Assembly (NCBI GenBank): GCA_036365145.1
Contig: JAEOAD010002327.1
Location: 124,001-188,000 of the forward strand
DNA from: Orientallactaga sibirica
Lineage: Eukaryota > Chordata > Mammalia > Rodentia > Dipodidae
DNA length: 64,000 bases
Reading direction: 5' to 3'
Positions within the stretch are counted from its first letter, which is position 1. Each line of letters begins with the position of its first letter. Under the pieces are notes generated by a model, which saw only the letters and a program-made list of their open reading frames with translations, did not search any database and was not told where the DNA came from. Shown here in pieces: positions 1 through 11,699 of this stretch. The position numbers and the translations under genes are program-made.

Positions 1-1149
1 GTCTTCAGTGCAGCAATATCAAGCTTTCCTAGTTTGCCTAATCTAACAAGATGTACAACTTAGTATATTAACCACATTTCTAACGTAGTTTGTTTACACA
101 ACAAACGCCTTCATTGCCGAACACAGTACTGTGTAAAATAAGGCTGGTCTGTTCCCCAAATCAGTGGCTTTCTTACGAAGAGTCTTCAGTGCTGCAAGAG
201 CAAACATTCCTAGTTTGTGTAATCTAACAAGATGTGGAATTTAGTAGATTAACCACATTTCTAACGTAGTTCGTTTAGAAAACAAACACCTTCATTGCCG
301 AACGCAGTACTGTGTTATATAAGGCTGTTCTGTTCCGCAAATGAGTTGCTTTCTTAAGAAGAGTCTTCAGTGCAGTAAGATCAAACATTCCTTGTTTGTG
401 TAATCTGAGAAGGTGTACAATTTAGTAGAATAACCACATTTCTAACGTAGTTTGTTTAGAAAACAAACGCCTTCATTGCCGAACACAGTACTGTTTGAAA
501 TAAGCCAGTTCTGTTCTCCAAATGAGTTGCTTTCTTACGAAGAGTCTTCAGTGCAGCACGATGAAAGTTTCCTAGGTTGTGTAATCTAACAAGATGTACA
601 ACTTAGTAGATTAACCACATTTCTAACCAAGTTTGTTTAGAAAACAAACACCTTCATTGACGAACACAGTACTGTGTGAAATAAGCCAGTTCTGTTCTGC
701 GAATGAGTTGGTTTCTTACAAAGAGTCTTCAGTGCAGCAAGATCAAACTTTCGTAGTTTGTGTAATCTAACAAGATGTACAACTTAGTAGATTAACCACA
801 TTTCTAACGAAGTCAGTTTAGAAAACAAACGCCTTCATTGCCGAACACAGTACTTTGTGAAATAAGGCTGTTCTGTTCGCCAAATGAGTTGCTTTCTTAC
901 AAAGAGTCTTCAGGGCAGCAAGATCAAACATTCCTAGTTCGTGTAATCTAACAAGATATACAACTTAGTAGATTAAACACATTTCGAAGGTAGTTTGTTT
1001 AGAAAACAAACACCTTCATTGCCGAACACAGTACTGTGTGAAATAAGGCTGATCTGTTCTGCAAATGAGTTGCTTTCTTAAGAAGAGTCTTCAGTGCAGC
1101 AAGATCAAACTTTCCTAGTTTGTGTAATCTAACAAGATGTAAAACTTAG

Positions 1150-1680
1150 TAGATTAACCCATTTCTCACGTACATTTCTCAAAACGTAGTTTGTTTCAAA
1201 CATGCCTTTTCGAACAAGTACTCTGTTGAAAAACAAGTACTGTGTGTTCTGTTTCAAATGAGTTGCTTTCTTACGAAGAGTCTTCAGTGCAGCAAGATCA
1301 AACATTCCTAGTTTGTGTAATCTAACAAGATGTACAACTTAGTGATTAACCACATTTCTATCATACTTTCTTTACAAAACAAACACCTTCATTGCCGAAC
1401 ACAGTACTGTGTGAAATAAGGCTGTTCTGTTTCTACAAATGAGTTGCTTTCTTACGAAGAGTCTTCAGTGCAGCAAGATGCAGTTTGTGTAATCTAACAA
1501 GATGTATCAAACATTTCTAGTTTGTTTGTAATTAACGCAGTACTGTGTGATGTAACTTGGTTTCTACGAAGATTAAGCAAGATCAAATTTCATTCTCTAT
1601 CATACTTTCTTTAGAAAACAAACACCTTCATTGCCTAAGTACTGTGTGAAACAAGCCAGTTCTGTTCTACAAATGAGTTG
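1150..1680 (+). repeat. Scrambled monomers
   Basis: Satellite words appear here out of order and in fragments: CATTTCTC occurs near a second CATTTCTC at 1161-1180, AACAAGTAC is repeated around 1210-1240, and near 1500-1590 short pieces such as AACATTTCTAG, ACGCAGTACTGTGTG and TTCTACGAAG follow one another without the normal material between them. The GTCTTCAG step is 193 bp from 1087 to 1280 and 235 bp from 1461 to 1696, instead of 181. The cause could be local rearrangement or a poor consensus of reads; the latter is at least as likely. Confidence 0.8.
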
Positions 1681-4149
1681 CTTTCTTACTGAAGAGTCTT
1701 CAGTGCAGCAAGATCACACTTTCCTAGTTTGTGTAATCTAACAAGATGTATAACTTAGTAAATTAACCACATTTCTAACGTAGTTTGTTTAGAAAACAAA
1801 CACCTTCATTAACGAACACAGTACTGTGTGAAATAAGCCAGTTCTGTTCTGTGAATGACTTGGTTTCTTACGAAGAGTCTTCAGTGCAGCAAGATCAAAC
1901 TTTCGTAGTTTGTGTAATCTAACAAGATGTACAACTTAGTAGATTAACCACATTTCTAACGAAGTCTGTTTAGAAAACAAACGCCTTCATTGCCGAACAG
2001 AGTACTTTGTGAAATAAGGCTGTTCTGTTCGCCAAATGAGTTGCTTACTTACAAAGAGTCTTCAGGGCAGCAAGATCAAACTTTCCTAGTTTTTGTAATC
2101 TAACAAGATGTACAACGTAGTAGATTAACCACATTTCTAACGTAGTTTGTTCAGATCACAAACACTTTCATTGCCGAACGCAGAACTGTGGGAAGTAAGC
2201 CAGTACTGTTCTTCAAGTGAGTTGCTTTCTTACGAAGAGTCTTCAGTGCAGCAAGAACAAACTTTCCTAGTTTGTGTAATCTAACAAGATATACAACTTA
2301 GTAGATTAAAAACATTTGGAACGTAGTTTGTTTAAAAAGCAAACCCATTCATTGCCGAACACAGTACTGTGTGAAATAAGGCTGTTCTGTTCTCGAAATC
2401 AGTTGCTTTCTTACGAAGACTCTTCAGTGCAGCAAGATCAAACTTTCCTAGTTTGTGTTATCTAACAAGATGTACAACTTAATAGACTACCTTCATTTCT
2501 AAAGTAGTTTGTTTAGAAAACAAACACCTTCATTGCCGAACACAGTACTGTTTGAAATAAGCCAGTTCTGTTCTCCAAATGAGTTGCTTTTTACGAAGAG
2601 TCTTCACTGCAGCAAGATCAAACTTTCCTACTTTGTGTAATCTAACAAGATGTACAACTGAATAGACTACCATCATTTCTAAAGTAGTTTGTTTAGAAAA
2701 CAAACGCCTTCATTGCCGAACACAGTACTGTGTGAAATAAGGCTGTTCTGTTCCCCAAATGAGTTGCTTTCTTACGAACACTCTTCAGGGCAGCAAGATC
2801 AAACTTTCCTAGTTTCTGTAATCTTACACGATGTAGAATTTAGTAGATTAACCAAATTTCTAACGTAGTTTGTTTAGAAAACAAACACCTTTATTGCCGA
2901 ACGCAGTAGTGTGTGAAATAAGGCTGTTCTGTTCCCCAAATCAGTTGCTTTCTTACGAAGAGTCTTCAGTGGAGCAAGATCAAACTTTCCTAGTTTGTGT
3001 AATCTAACGAGATGTACAATTTAGTAGATTAACCACATTTCTAAAGTAGTTTGTTTAGATAACAAATACTTTCAATGCCGAACACAGTACTGTGTGAAGT
3101 AAGCCAGTTCTGTTCTTCAAATGAGTTGCTTTCTTACGAAGAGTCTTCATTGCAGCAAGATCAATCTTTGCTAGTTTGTATAATCTGACAAGATATACAT
3201 CTTAGTAGATTAAAAACATTGCGAACGTAGTTTGTTTAGAAAACAAACCCATTCATTACCGAACACAGTACTGTGTGAAATAAAGCTGTTCTGTTCCCCA
3301 AATGAGTTGCTTTCTTACGAAGAGTCGACAGTGCAGCAACATCAATGTTTCCTAGGTTGTGTAATCTAACAAGATTTACAACTTACTAGACTACCATCAT
3401 TTCTAAAGGAGATTGTTTAGAAAACAAACGCCTTCATTGCCCAACGCAGGACTGGGTGAAGTAAGCCAATTCTGTTCTTGAAATGAGTTGCTTTCTTACG
3501 AAGAGTCTTCAGTGCAACAAGATCAAACTTTCCTAGTTTGTGTCATCTGACAAGATGTACAACTTAATTGACAACCTTCATTTCTAAAGTACTTTGTTTA
3601 GAAAACAAACCCATTGATTGCCGAACACAGTACTGTGTGAAATAAGGCTGTTCTGTTCCCCAAATGAGTTGCTTTCTTACTAAGACTCTTCAGTGCAGGA
3701 AGATCAAACTTTCCTAGTTTGTGTAATCTAACAAGATATACAATTTAGAAGATTAACCACATTTCTAATGTAGTTTGTTTTGAAAACAAACACCTTCCTT
3801 ACGGAACACAGTACTGTGTTAAATAAGCCAGTTCTGTTTTCAAAATGAGTTGCTTTCTTACGAAGAGTCTTCAGTGCAGCAAGATCAAACATTTCCTAGT
3901 TTGTGTAATCTAACAAGATGTACAACTTAGTAGATTAACCACATTTCTAACTTAGTTTCTTTAGATAACAAGTACTTTCAATGCCGAACGCAGTACTGTG
4001 TGAAGTAAGCCATTTCTGTTCTTCAAATGAGTTGCTTGCTTACGAAGAGTCTTAAGTGCAGCAAGATCAGTCTTTCCTAGTTTGTGTAATCTAACAAGAT
4101 ATAAAACTTAGTAGATTAAACACATTTCGAACGTAGTTTGTTTAGAAAA

Positions 4150-4230
4150 CAATCCCATTCATTGCCGAACACAGTACTGTGTGAGATAAGGCTGTTCTGT
4201 TCCCGAAAGCAGTTGCTCTTCAGTGCAGCA
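4150..4230 (+). repeat. Shortened monomer, about 14 bp deleted
   Basis: At about 4210 AGTTGC runs directly into TCTTCAG. The TTTCTTACGAAGAG-like segment that normally lies between them is missing, which removes the left arm of dyad 5. All flanking monomers have it. Confidence 0.8.
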
Positions 4231-4979
4231 AGATCAAACTTTCCTTGTTTGTGTAATCTAACAAGATGTACAACTTAGTAGATTAACCACATTTCTAATG
4301 TAGTTTGTTTAGAGAACAAACACCTTCCTTGCGGAACACAGTACTGTGTGAAAAAAGCCAGTTCTGTTCTGCAAATGAGTTGCTTTCTTACGAAGACTCT
4401 TCAGTGCAGCAAGATCAAACTTTCCTAGTTTGTGTAATCTAACAAGATGTACAACTTAGTAGATTAACCACATATCTAACGTAGTTTGTTTCGAATACAA
4501 ACGCCTTCATTGCCGAACACAATACTGTGTGAAATAAGGCTTTTCTGTTCCACAAATAAGTTGCTTTCTTACGAAGAGTCTTCAGTGCAGCAAGATCAAA
4601 CTTTCTTAGTTTGTGTAATCTAACAAGGTGTACAATTTAGTAGATTAAGCACATTTCTAACGTAGTTTGTTTAGAATACAAACACCTTCATTGCCGAACA
4701 CAGTACTATGTGAAATAAGCCAGTTCTGTTCTCCAAATGAGTTGCTTTCTTACGAAGAGTCTTCAGTGCAGCAAAATCAAACTTTCCTAGTTTGTGTAAT
4801 CTAACAAGATGTACAATTTAGTAGATTAACCACATTTTTATCCTAGTTTTTTTAGAAAACAAACACCTTCATTGCCGAACACAGTACTGTGTGATATAAG
4901 CCAGTTATGTTCCGCAAATGAGTTGCTTTCTTACGAAGAGTCTTCAGTGCAGCAAGATCAAACTTTCTTAGTTTGTGTA

Positions 4980-7290
4980 ACCTAACAAGATGTACAACTT
5001 AGTAGATTAACCACATTTGTAACGTAGTTTATTTAGATAACAAATACTTTCAATGCCGAATGCAGTACTGTGTGAAGTAAGCCATTTCTGTTCTTCAAAT
5101 GAGTTGCTTGCTCACGAAGAGTCTTCAGTGCAGCAAGATCAATCTTTCCTAGTTTGTGTAATCTAACAAGATGTACAACTTAGTAGATTAACCACATTTC
5201 AAACGTAGTTTGTTTAGAAAACAAACCCCTTCATTGCCGAACACAGTACTGTGTGAAATAAGGCTGTTCTGTTCCCCAAATGAGCTTCTTTCTTGCGAAG
5301 AGTCTTCAGGGCAGCAAGATCAAACTTTCCTAGTTTCTGTAATCTAACAAGATGTACAACTTAGTAGATTAAGCACATTTCTAACGTAGTTTGTTTAGAT
5401 AACAAACACCTTCATTGCCGAACACAATACTGTGTGAAGTAATCCATTTGTGTTCTGCGAATGAGTTGCTTTCTTACGAAGAGTCTTCAGTGCAGCAACA
5501 TCAAACTTTCCTCGTTTGTGTAATCTAACAAGATGTTCAACGTAGTAGATTAACCAGATTTCTAAAGTAGTTTGTTTAGAAACCAAACGCCTTCATTGCC
5601 GAACACAGTACTGTGTGAATTAAGGCTGTTCTGTTCCCCAAATGAGTTGCTTTCTTACGAAGAGTCTTCAGGGCAGCAAGATCAATCTTTCCTAGTTTGT
5701 GTAATCTAACAAGATATACAACTTAGTATATTAAACACATTTCGAACGTAGTTTGTTTAGAAAACAAACCCCTTCATTGCCGAACACAGTACTGTGTGAA
5801 ATAAGGCTGTTCTGTTCCCCAAATGAGTTTCTTTCTTACGAAGAGTGTTCAGGGCAGCAAGATCAAACTTTCCTAGTTTGTGTAATCTAACAAGATTTAC
5901 AACTTAGTAGATTAACCACATTTCTAACGTAGTTTGTTTAGATAACAAACACCTTCATTGCCAAATGCAGTACTGTGTGAAGTAAGCCAGATCTGCTCTT
6001 CAAATGAGTTGCTTTCTTACGAAGAGTCTTCAGTGCAGCAAGATCAAACTTTCCTAGTTTGTGTAATCTAACAATATATACAACTTAGTAGCTTAAACAC
6101 ATTTCGAAGGTAGTTTGTTTAGAAAACAAACCCATTCATTGCCAAACACAGTTCTGTGTGAAATAAGGCTGTTCTGTTCCCCAAATCAGTTGCTTTCTTA
6201 CGAAGAGTCTTCAGTGCAGCAAGATCAAACATTCCTAGTTTGTGTAATCTAAGAAGATGTACAACTTAGTAGATTAGCCACATTTCTAAAGTAGTTTGTT
6301 TAGAAAACAAAGACCTTCATTGCCAAACACAGTACTGTGTGAAATAAGCCAGTTCTGTTCTGCAAATGAGTTGCTTTCTTACGAAGAGTCTTCAGTGCAG
6401 CAAGATCAAACTTTCCTATTTTGTGTAATCTAACAAGATGTACAACTTAAGAGAATACCTTCATTTCTAAGGAAGTTTGTGTAGAAAACAAACCAATTCA
6501 TTGCCCAAACAGTACTGCGTGAAATAAGGCTGTTCTGTTCCCCAAATGAGTTGCTTTCTTACGAAGACTCTTCAGTGCAGCAACATCAAACTTACCTAGT
6601 TTGTGTAATCTAACAAGATGTACAACTTAGTAGATTAACCACATTTCTAAAGTAGTTTGTTTAGACAACAAACACCTTCCTTCGGAACCCCGTACTGTGT
6701 GAAATAAGCCAGTTCTGTTCTGCAAATGAGTTGCTTTGTTACGAAGAGTCTTCAGTGCAGCAAGATCAAACTTTCCTAGTTTGTGTAATCAAACAAGATG
6801 TACAACTTAGTAGATTAACCACATTTGTAACGTAGTTTGTTTAGATAACAAATACTTTCAATGCCGAACGCAGTACTGTGTGAAGTAAGCCATTTCTGTT
6901 CTTCAAATGAGTTGCTTGCTCACGAAGAGTCTTCATTGCAGCAAGATCAATCTTTCCTAGTTTGTGTAATCTAACAAGATATACAACTTAGTAGATTAAA
7001 CACATTTCGAAGGTAGTTTGTTTAGAAAACAAACCCCTTCATTGCCGAACACAGTACTGTGTGAAATAAAGCTGTTCTGTTCCCCAAATGAGTTTCTTTC
7101 TTACGAAGAGTCTTCAGGGCAGCAAGATCAAACTTTCCTAGTTTGTGTAATCTAACAAGATGTACAACTTAGTAGATTAACCACATTTCTAACGTAGTTT
7201 GTTTAGATAACAAACACCTTCATTGCCGAATGCAGTACTGTGTGAAGTAAGCCAGAATTGTTCTTCAAATGAGTTGCGTTCTTACGAAGA
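4980..7290 (+). repeat. Left-layer 10-monomer periodicity (1,808 bp)
   Basis: The rare string GCTTGCTCACG occurs at 5106 and 6914, 1,808 bp apart (10 x 181 minus 2). The monomers after each share AAACCCCTTC, GGGCAGCAAG and TTTAGATAACAAACACC in the same order for about 500 bp. A related earlier copy with GCTTGCTTACG is at 4034. A second offset also exists: GAGTTTCTTTC at 5825 and 7090 are 1,265 bp apart (7 monomers), with matching flanks. So this part is a mosaic of 7- and 10-monomer duplications. Confidence 0.75.
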
Positions 7291-10200
7291 GTCTTCAGTG
7301 CAGCAAGATCAAACTTTCCTAGTTTGTGTAATGTAACAAGATATACAACTAAGTAGATTAAACACATTTCGAAGGTAGTTTGTTTAGAAAACAAACCCAC
7401 TCATTGCCAAACACAGTTCTATGTGAAATAAGGCTGTTCCATTCGCCAAATGAATTGCTTTCTAATGAAGAGTCTTCAGTGCAGCAAGATCAAACTTTCC
7501 TAGTTTGTGTAATCTATCAAGATGAACAACTAAGTAGATTAATCACATTTCTAAAGTAGTTTGTTTAGAAAACAAACACCTTCATTGCCAAACGCAGTAC
7601 TGTGTGAAGTAAGCCAGTTCTGTTCTACAAATGATTTGCTTTCTTACGAAGAGTCTTCAGTGCAGCAAGATCAAACTTTCCTAGTTTGTGTATTCTAACA
7701 AGATATACAACTTAATAGACTACCTTCATTTCTATAAGTAGTTTGTTTAGAAAACAAACCCGTTCATTGCCGAACACAGTACTGTGTGAAATAAGGCTGT
7801 TCTGTTCCCCAAATGCGTTGCTTTCTTAAGAAGACACTAAATTGCAGCAAGATCAAACTTTCCTAGTTTCTATAATCTAACAACATGTACAAATTAGTAG
7901 ATTAACCACATTTCTAACGTCGTTTGTTTAGAAAACAAACACCTTCATTGCCAAACACAGTACTGTGTGAAATAAGCCAGTTTTGTTCTTCGAATGAGTT
8001 GCTTTCTTACGAAGAGTCTTCAGTGCACCAAGATCAAACTCTCCTAGTTTGTGTAATGTTACAAGATGTACAACTTAATAGACTACCTTCATTTCTAAAG
8101 AAGTTTGTGTAGAAAATAAACCCATTCATTGCCGAACACAGTAGTGTGTGAAATAAGGCTGTTCTGTTCCCCAAATGAATTGCTTTCTTACGAAGACTCT
8201 TCAGTGCAGCAACATCAAACTTTCCTGGTTTGTGTAATCTAACAAGATGTACAACTTAGTAGATTAACCACGTTTCTAACGTAGTTTGTTTAGAAAGCAA
8301 ACACCTTCATTGCCGAACACAATACTGTGTGAAATAAGGCTGTTCTATTCCACAAATGAGTTGCTTTTTACGAAGAGTCTTCAGGGCACCAAAATCAAAC
8401 TTTCCTAGTTTGTGTAATCTAATAAGATGTACAACTTAGGAGATTAACCACATTTCTAACGTAGTTTGTTTAGAGAACAAACACCTTCATTGCCGAATGC
8501 AGTACTGTGTGAAGTAAGCCAGTTCTGTTCTTCAAATGAGTTGCTTTCTTACAAAGAGTCTTCAGTGCAGCAAGAGCAAACTTTCCTAGTTTGTGTAATC
8601 TAAAAAGGTGTACAATTTAGTAGATTAACCACAATTCTAACGTACTTTGTTTAGAAAACAAACGCCTTCATTGCCGAACACAGTACTATTTGAAACAAGG
8701 CTGTTTTGTTCCCCAAATGAGTTGCTTTCTTACGAAGACACTTCAGTGCAGCAAGGTCAAACTTTCCTAGTTTGTGTAATCTAACAAGATGTACAACTTA
8801 GTAGATTAACCACATTTCTAACGTAGGTTGTTTAGAAAACAAACGCCTTCATTGCCAAACACAGTACTTTGTGAAATAAGCCTGTTCTGATCCTGAAATG
8901 AGTTGCTTTCTTACAAAGAGTCTTCAGTGCAGCAAGATCAAACTTTATTAGTTTGTGTAATCTAAGAAGATGTAGAATTTAGTAGATTAACCACATTTCT
9001 AACGAAGTTTGTTTAGAAAACAAACACCTTCATTTCCGAACGCAGTACTCTGTGAAATAAGGCTGTTCTGTTCCTCAAATGAGTTGCTTTCTTTCGAAGA
9101 GTCTTCAGTGCAGCAAGATCAAACTTTCCTAGTTTGTATAATCTATCAAGATGTACAATTTAGTAGATTAACCACATTTCTAACGTAGTTTTTTTAGAAA
9201 ACAAACGCCTTCATTGCCGAACACAGTCCTGTGTGAAATTAGGCTGTTCTATTCCACAAATGAGTGGCTTTCTTACGAAGAGTCTTCAGTGCAGCAAGAT
9301 CAAACTTGTCTAGTTTGTGTAATCTAACAAGATGTACAACTTAGAAGATTAACCACATTTCTAACGTAGTTTGTTTAGAAAACAAAAACCTTCATTGCCG
9401 AATGCAGTACTGTGTAAAGTAAGCTAGTTCTGTTCTACAAATGAGTTGCTTTCTTACGAAGACTCTTCAGTGCAGCAAGATCAAACTTTCCTAGTTTGTG
9501 TAATCTAACAAGATGTACAACTTAGTAGATTAACCACATTTCTAACATAGTTTGTTTAGAAAACAAACCCATTCATTGCCGAACACAGTACTGTGTGAAA
9601 TAAGGCTGTTCTGTTCCCCAAATGAGTTGCTTTCTTACGAAGACTCTTCAGTGCAGCAAGATCAAACTTTCCGAGTTTGTGTAATCTAAAAAGATGTACA
9701 ACTTAGTAGATTAACGACATTTCTAACGTACGTTGTTGAGAAAACAAACGCCTTCATTGCCGAACACAGTACTGTGTGAAATAAGCCTGTTCTGATCCCC
9801 AAATGAGTTGCTTTCTTACGAAGAGTCTGCAGTGCAGCAAGATCAAACTTTCCTAGTTTGTGTAATCTAACAAGATGTAGAATTTAGTAGATTAAACACA
9901 TTTCTAACGTAGTTTGTTTAGAAAAGAAACACCTTCATTGCCGAACGCAGTACTGTGTGAAATAAGGCTGTTCTGTTCCGCAAATGAGTTGCTTTCTTTC
10001 GAAGAGTCTTCAGTGCAGCAAGATCAAACGTTCCTAGTTTGTATAATCTAACAAGATGTACAACTTCGTAGATTAAACACATTTCTAACGTAGTTTGTTT
10101 AGAAAACAAATGCCTCCTTTTCCGAACACAGTACTGTGTGAAGTAAGCTAGTTCTGTTCTGCAAGTGAGTTGCATTCTTACGAAGAGTCTTCAGTGCAGC

Positions 10201-11289
10201 AAGATCAAACTTTCCTAGTTTATGTAATCTAACAAGATGTACAACTTAGTCGATTAACCACATTTTTAACGTAGTTTGTTTAGAAAACAAACCCATTCAT
10301 TGCTGAACACAGTACTGTGTGAAATAAAGCTGTTCTGTTCCCAAAATGAGTTGCTTTCTTACGAAGAGTCTTCAGTGCAGCAAGATCAAACTTTCCTAGT
10401 TTGTGTAATCGAACAAGATGTACAACTTAGTAGATTAACCACATTTCTAACGTAGTTTGTTTAGAAAACAAACACCTTCATTTCCTGAATGCAGTACTGT
10501 GTGAAGTAAGCTAGTTCTTTTCCCCAAATCAGTTCCTTTCTTACGAAGAGACTTCAATTCAGCAAGATCAAACTTTCCTAGTTTGTGTAATCTAACAAGA
10601 TGTAGAATTTGGTAGATTATCCACATTTCTAACGTAGTTTGTTTAGAAAACAAACGCCTTCATTGACGAACACAGTACTGTGTGAAATAAGGCTGTTCTC
10701 TTCCCGAAATCAGTTGCTTTCTTGAGAAGAGTCTTCAGGGCAGCAAGATCAAAATATCCTAGTTTTTGTAATCTAACAAGATGTACTACTTAATAGACTA
10801 ACTTCATTTCTAAAGTAGTTTGTTTAGAAAACAAACGCCTTCATTGCCGAACACAGTACTGTGTGAAATTATGCTGTTCTGTTCCCCAAATGAGTTGCTT
10901 TTTTATGAAGAGTCTTCCGTGCAGCAAGATCAAACTTTCCTAGTTTGTGTAATCTAACAAGATGTAGAACTTAGTAGATTAACCACATTTCTAACGTAGT
11001 TTGTTTAGAAAACAAACGCCTTCATTGCCGAACACAGTACTGGGTGAAATAAGGCTGTTCTGTTCCCCAAATCAGGTGCTTTCGTAGGAAGTCTTCAGTG
11101 CAGCAAGATCAAACTTTCCTAGTTTGTGTAATCTAACAAGATGTACAACTTAGTAGATTAACCACATTTGTAACGTAGTTTGTTTAGAAAACAAAAACCT
11201 TCATTGCCGAATGCAGTACTGTGTGAAGTAAGCTAGTTCTGTTCTACAAATGAGTTCCTTTTTACGAAGAGTCTTCAGTGCAGCAAGAT

Positions 11290-11306
11290 CAAACTTTCCT
11301 AGTTTG
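11290..11306. repeat. Monomer dyad 1, CAAACT-N5-AGTTTG
   Basis: Perfect 6-bp inverted arms surround a TTCCT spacer at monomer positions 20-36. The dyad recurs in most monomers. Common variants (CTTAGTTTG, CTACTTTG, CTAGTTTTTG) damage one arm. Such dyads can form small hairpins or bind a symmetric dimer; neither is shown here. Confidence 0.85.
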
Positions 11307-11308
11307 TG

Positions 11309-11340
11309 TAATCTAACAAGATGTACAACTAAGTAGATTA
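11309..11340. repeat. Monomer dyad 2, TAATCTA-N18-TAGATTA
   Basis: Perfect 7-bp inverted arms lie 18 bases apart at monomer positions 39-70. The right arm is destroyed in the subfamily that reads AATAGACTACC at this place, so the dyad is a subfamily-specific trait and not fixed in the array. Confidence 0.8.
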
Positions 11341-11357
11341 ACCACATTTCTAACGTA

Positions 11358-11376
11358 GTTTGTTTAGAAAACAAAC
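11358..11376. repeat. Monomer dyad 3, GTTTGTTT-AGA-AAACAAAC hairpin
   Basis: Perfect 8-bp arms around a 3-base loop at monomer positions 88-106. This is the strongest intrastrand hairpin candidate in the unit. It is intact in a large share of monomers. It is weakened in copies reading GATAACAAA (left region), CAAACCCATTC or CAATCCC, and lost in copies where the loop has become an A-run. Confidence 0.9.
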
Positions 11377-11390
11377 ACCTTCATTGCTGA

Positions 11391-11404
11391 ACACAGTACT
11401 GTGT
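11391..11404. repeat. Monomer dyad 4, 14-bp perfect palindrome
   Basis: ACACAGTACTGTGT is self-complementary with no spacer at monomer positions 121-134. Alleles with CG or TG at 122-123 reduce it to the 8-bp core CAGTACTG. A palindrome with no spacer suits binding by a symmetric protein dimer or cruciform extrusion; both are inference. Confidence 0.9.
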
Positions 11405-11446
11405 GAAATAAGGCTGTTCTGTTCCCCAAATGAGTTGCTTTCTTAC

Positions 11447-11457
11447 GAAGAGTCTTC
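11447..11457. repeat. Monomer dyad 5 across the unit junction, GAAGA-S-TCTTC
   Basis: Five-base arms flank one central base. The centre is G in most monomers (GAAGAGTCTTC) and C in many others (GAAGACTCTTC). These two forms are reverse complements of each other, so the only variable base sits on the dyad axis. Confidence 0.85.
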
Positions 11458-11699
11458 AGTTCAGCAAGATCAAACTTTCCTAGTTTGTGTAATCTAACAA
11501 GATGTACAACTTAGTAGATTAACCACATTTCTAACGTAGTTTGTTTAAAAACAAACGCCTTCATTGCCGAACCCAGTACTGTGTGAAATAAGCCTGTTTT
11601 GAGTCCCCAAATGAGTTGCTTTCTTACGAAGAGTCTGCAGTGCAGCAAGATCAAACTTTCCTAGTTTGTGTAATCTAACAAGATGTAGAATTTAGTAGA

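Larger units (their letters stand above)
1..8870 (+). repeat. Left layer: older-looking, divergent monomers
   Basis: This stretch keeps the 181-bp step but carries a variant set that is rare further right: TAAGCCAG instead of TAAGCTAG, TTAGATAACAAA instead of TTAGAAAACAAA, and ACATTTCGAA in place of ACATTTCTAA. Neighbouring monomers differ from each other more than in the right third of the window. The GAAATCAG...TTGAGAAGAG monomer type, frequent to the right, is not seen before about 10.7 kb. Boundaries are approximate. Divergent monomers beside homogenised HORs usually mark an older or peripheral layer of a satellite array; applying that here is inference. Confidence 0.75.
11271..11451 (+). 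repeat. Near-consensus 181-bp reference monomer
   Basis: This copy is given as a readable example of the unit. In order it holds GTCTTCAGTG (1-10), an A/T-rich first half with two dyads, ACCACATTTCTAACGTAG (71-88), the GTTTGTTT hairpin (88-106), CTTCATTGC (109-117), the ACACAGTACTGTGT palindrome (121-134), GGCTGTTCTGTTCCCC (142-157) and TGAGTTGCTTTCTTACGAAG (161-180). It departs from the eyeballed consensus at two sites: AAGTAG for TAGTAG near 61, and GCTGA for GCCGA near 118, where a CpG is lost to TpG. It has no start codon context, splice site or promoter motif that I can support. Confidence 0.9.

Noticed and set aside
1170..1620. Transposon insertion in the scrambled patch
   Set aside because: All words there are satellite words; no terminal repeats, target duplication or foreign sequence.
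7924..8112. Plus-strand open frame of 62 codons
   Set aside because: One monomer read in a chance open frame; substitutions between monomers do not favour synonymous sites and neighbouring copies have stops.
11385..11404. Steroid-receptor-like response element at GAACACAGTACTGTG
   Set aside because: The half-site and 3-base spacing do not fit the consensus; the palindrome is better described on its own.
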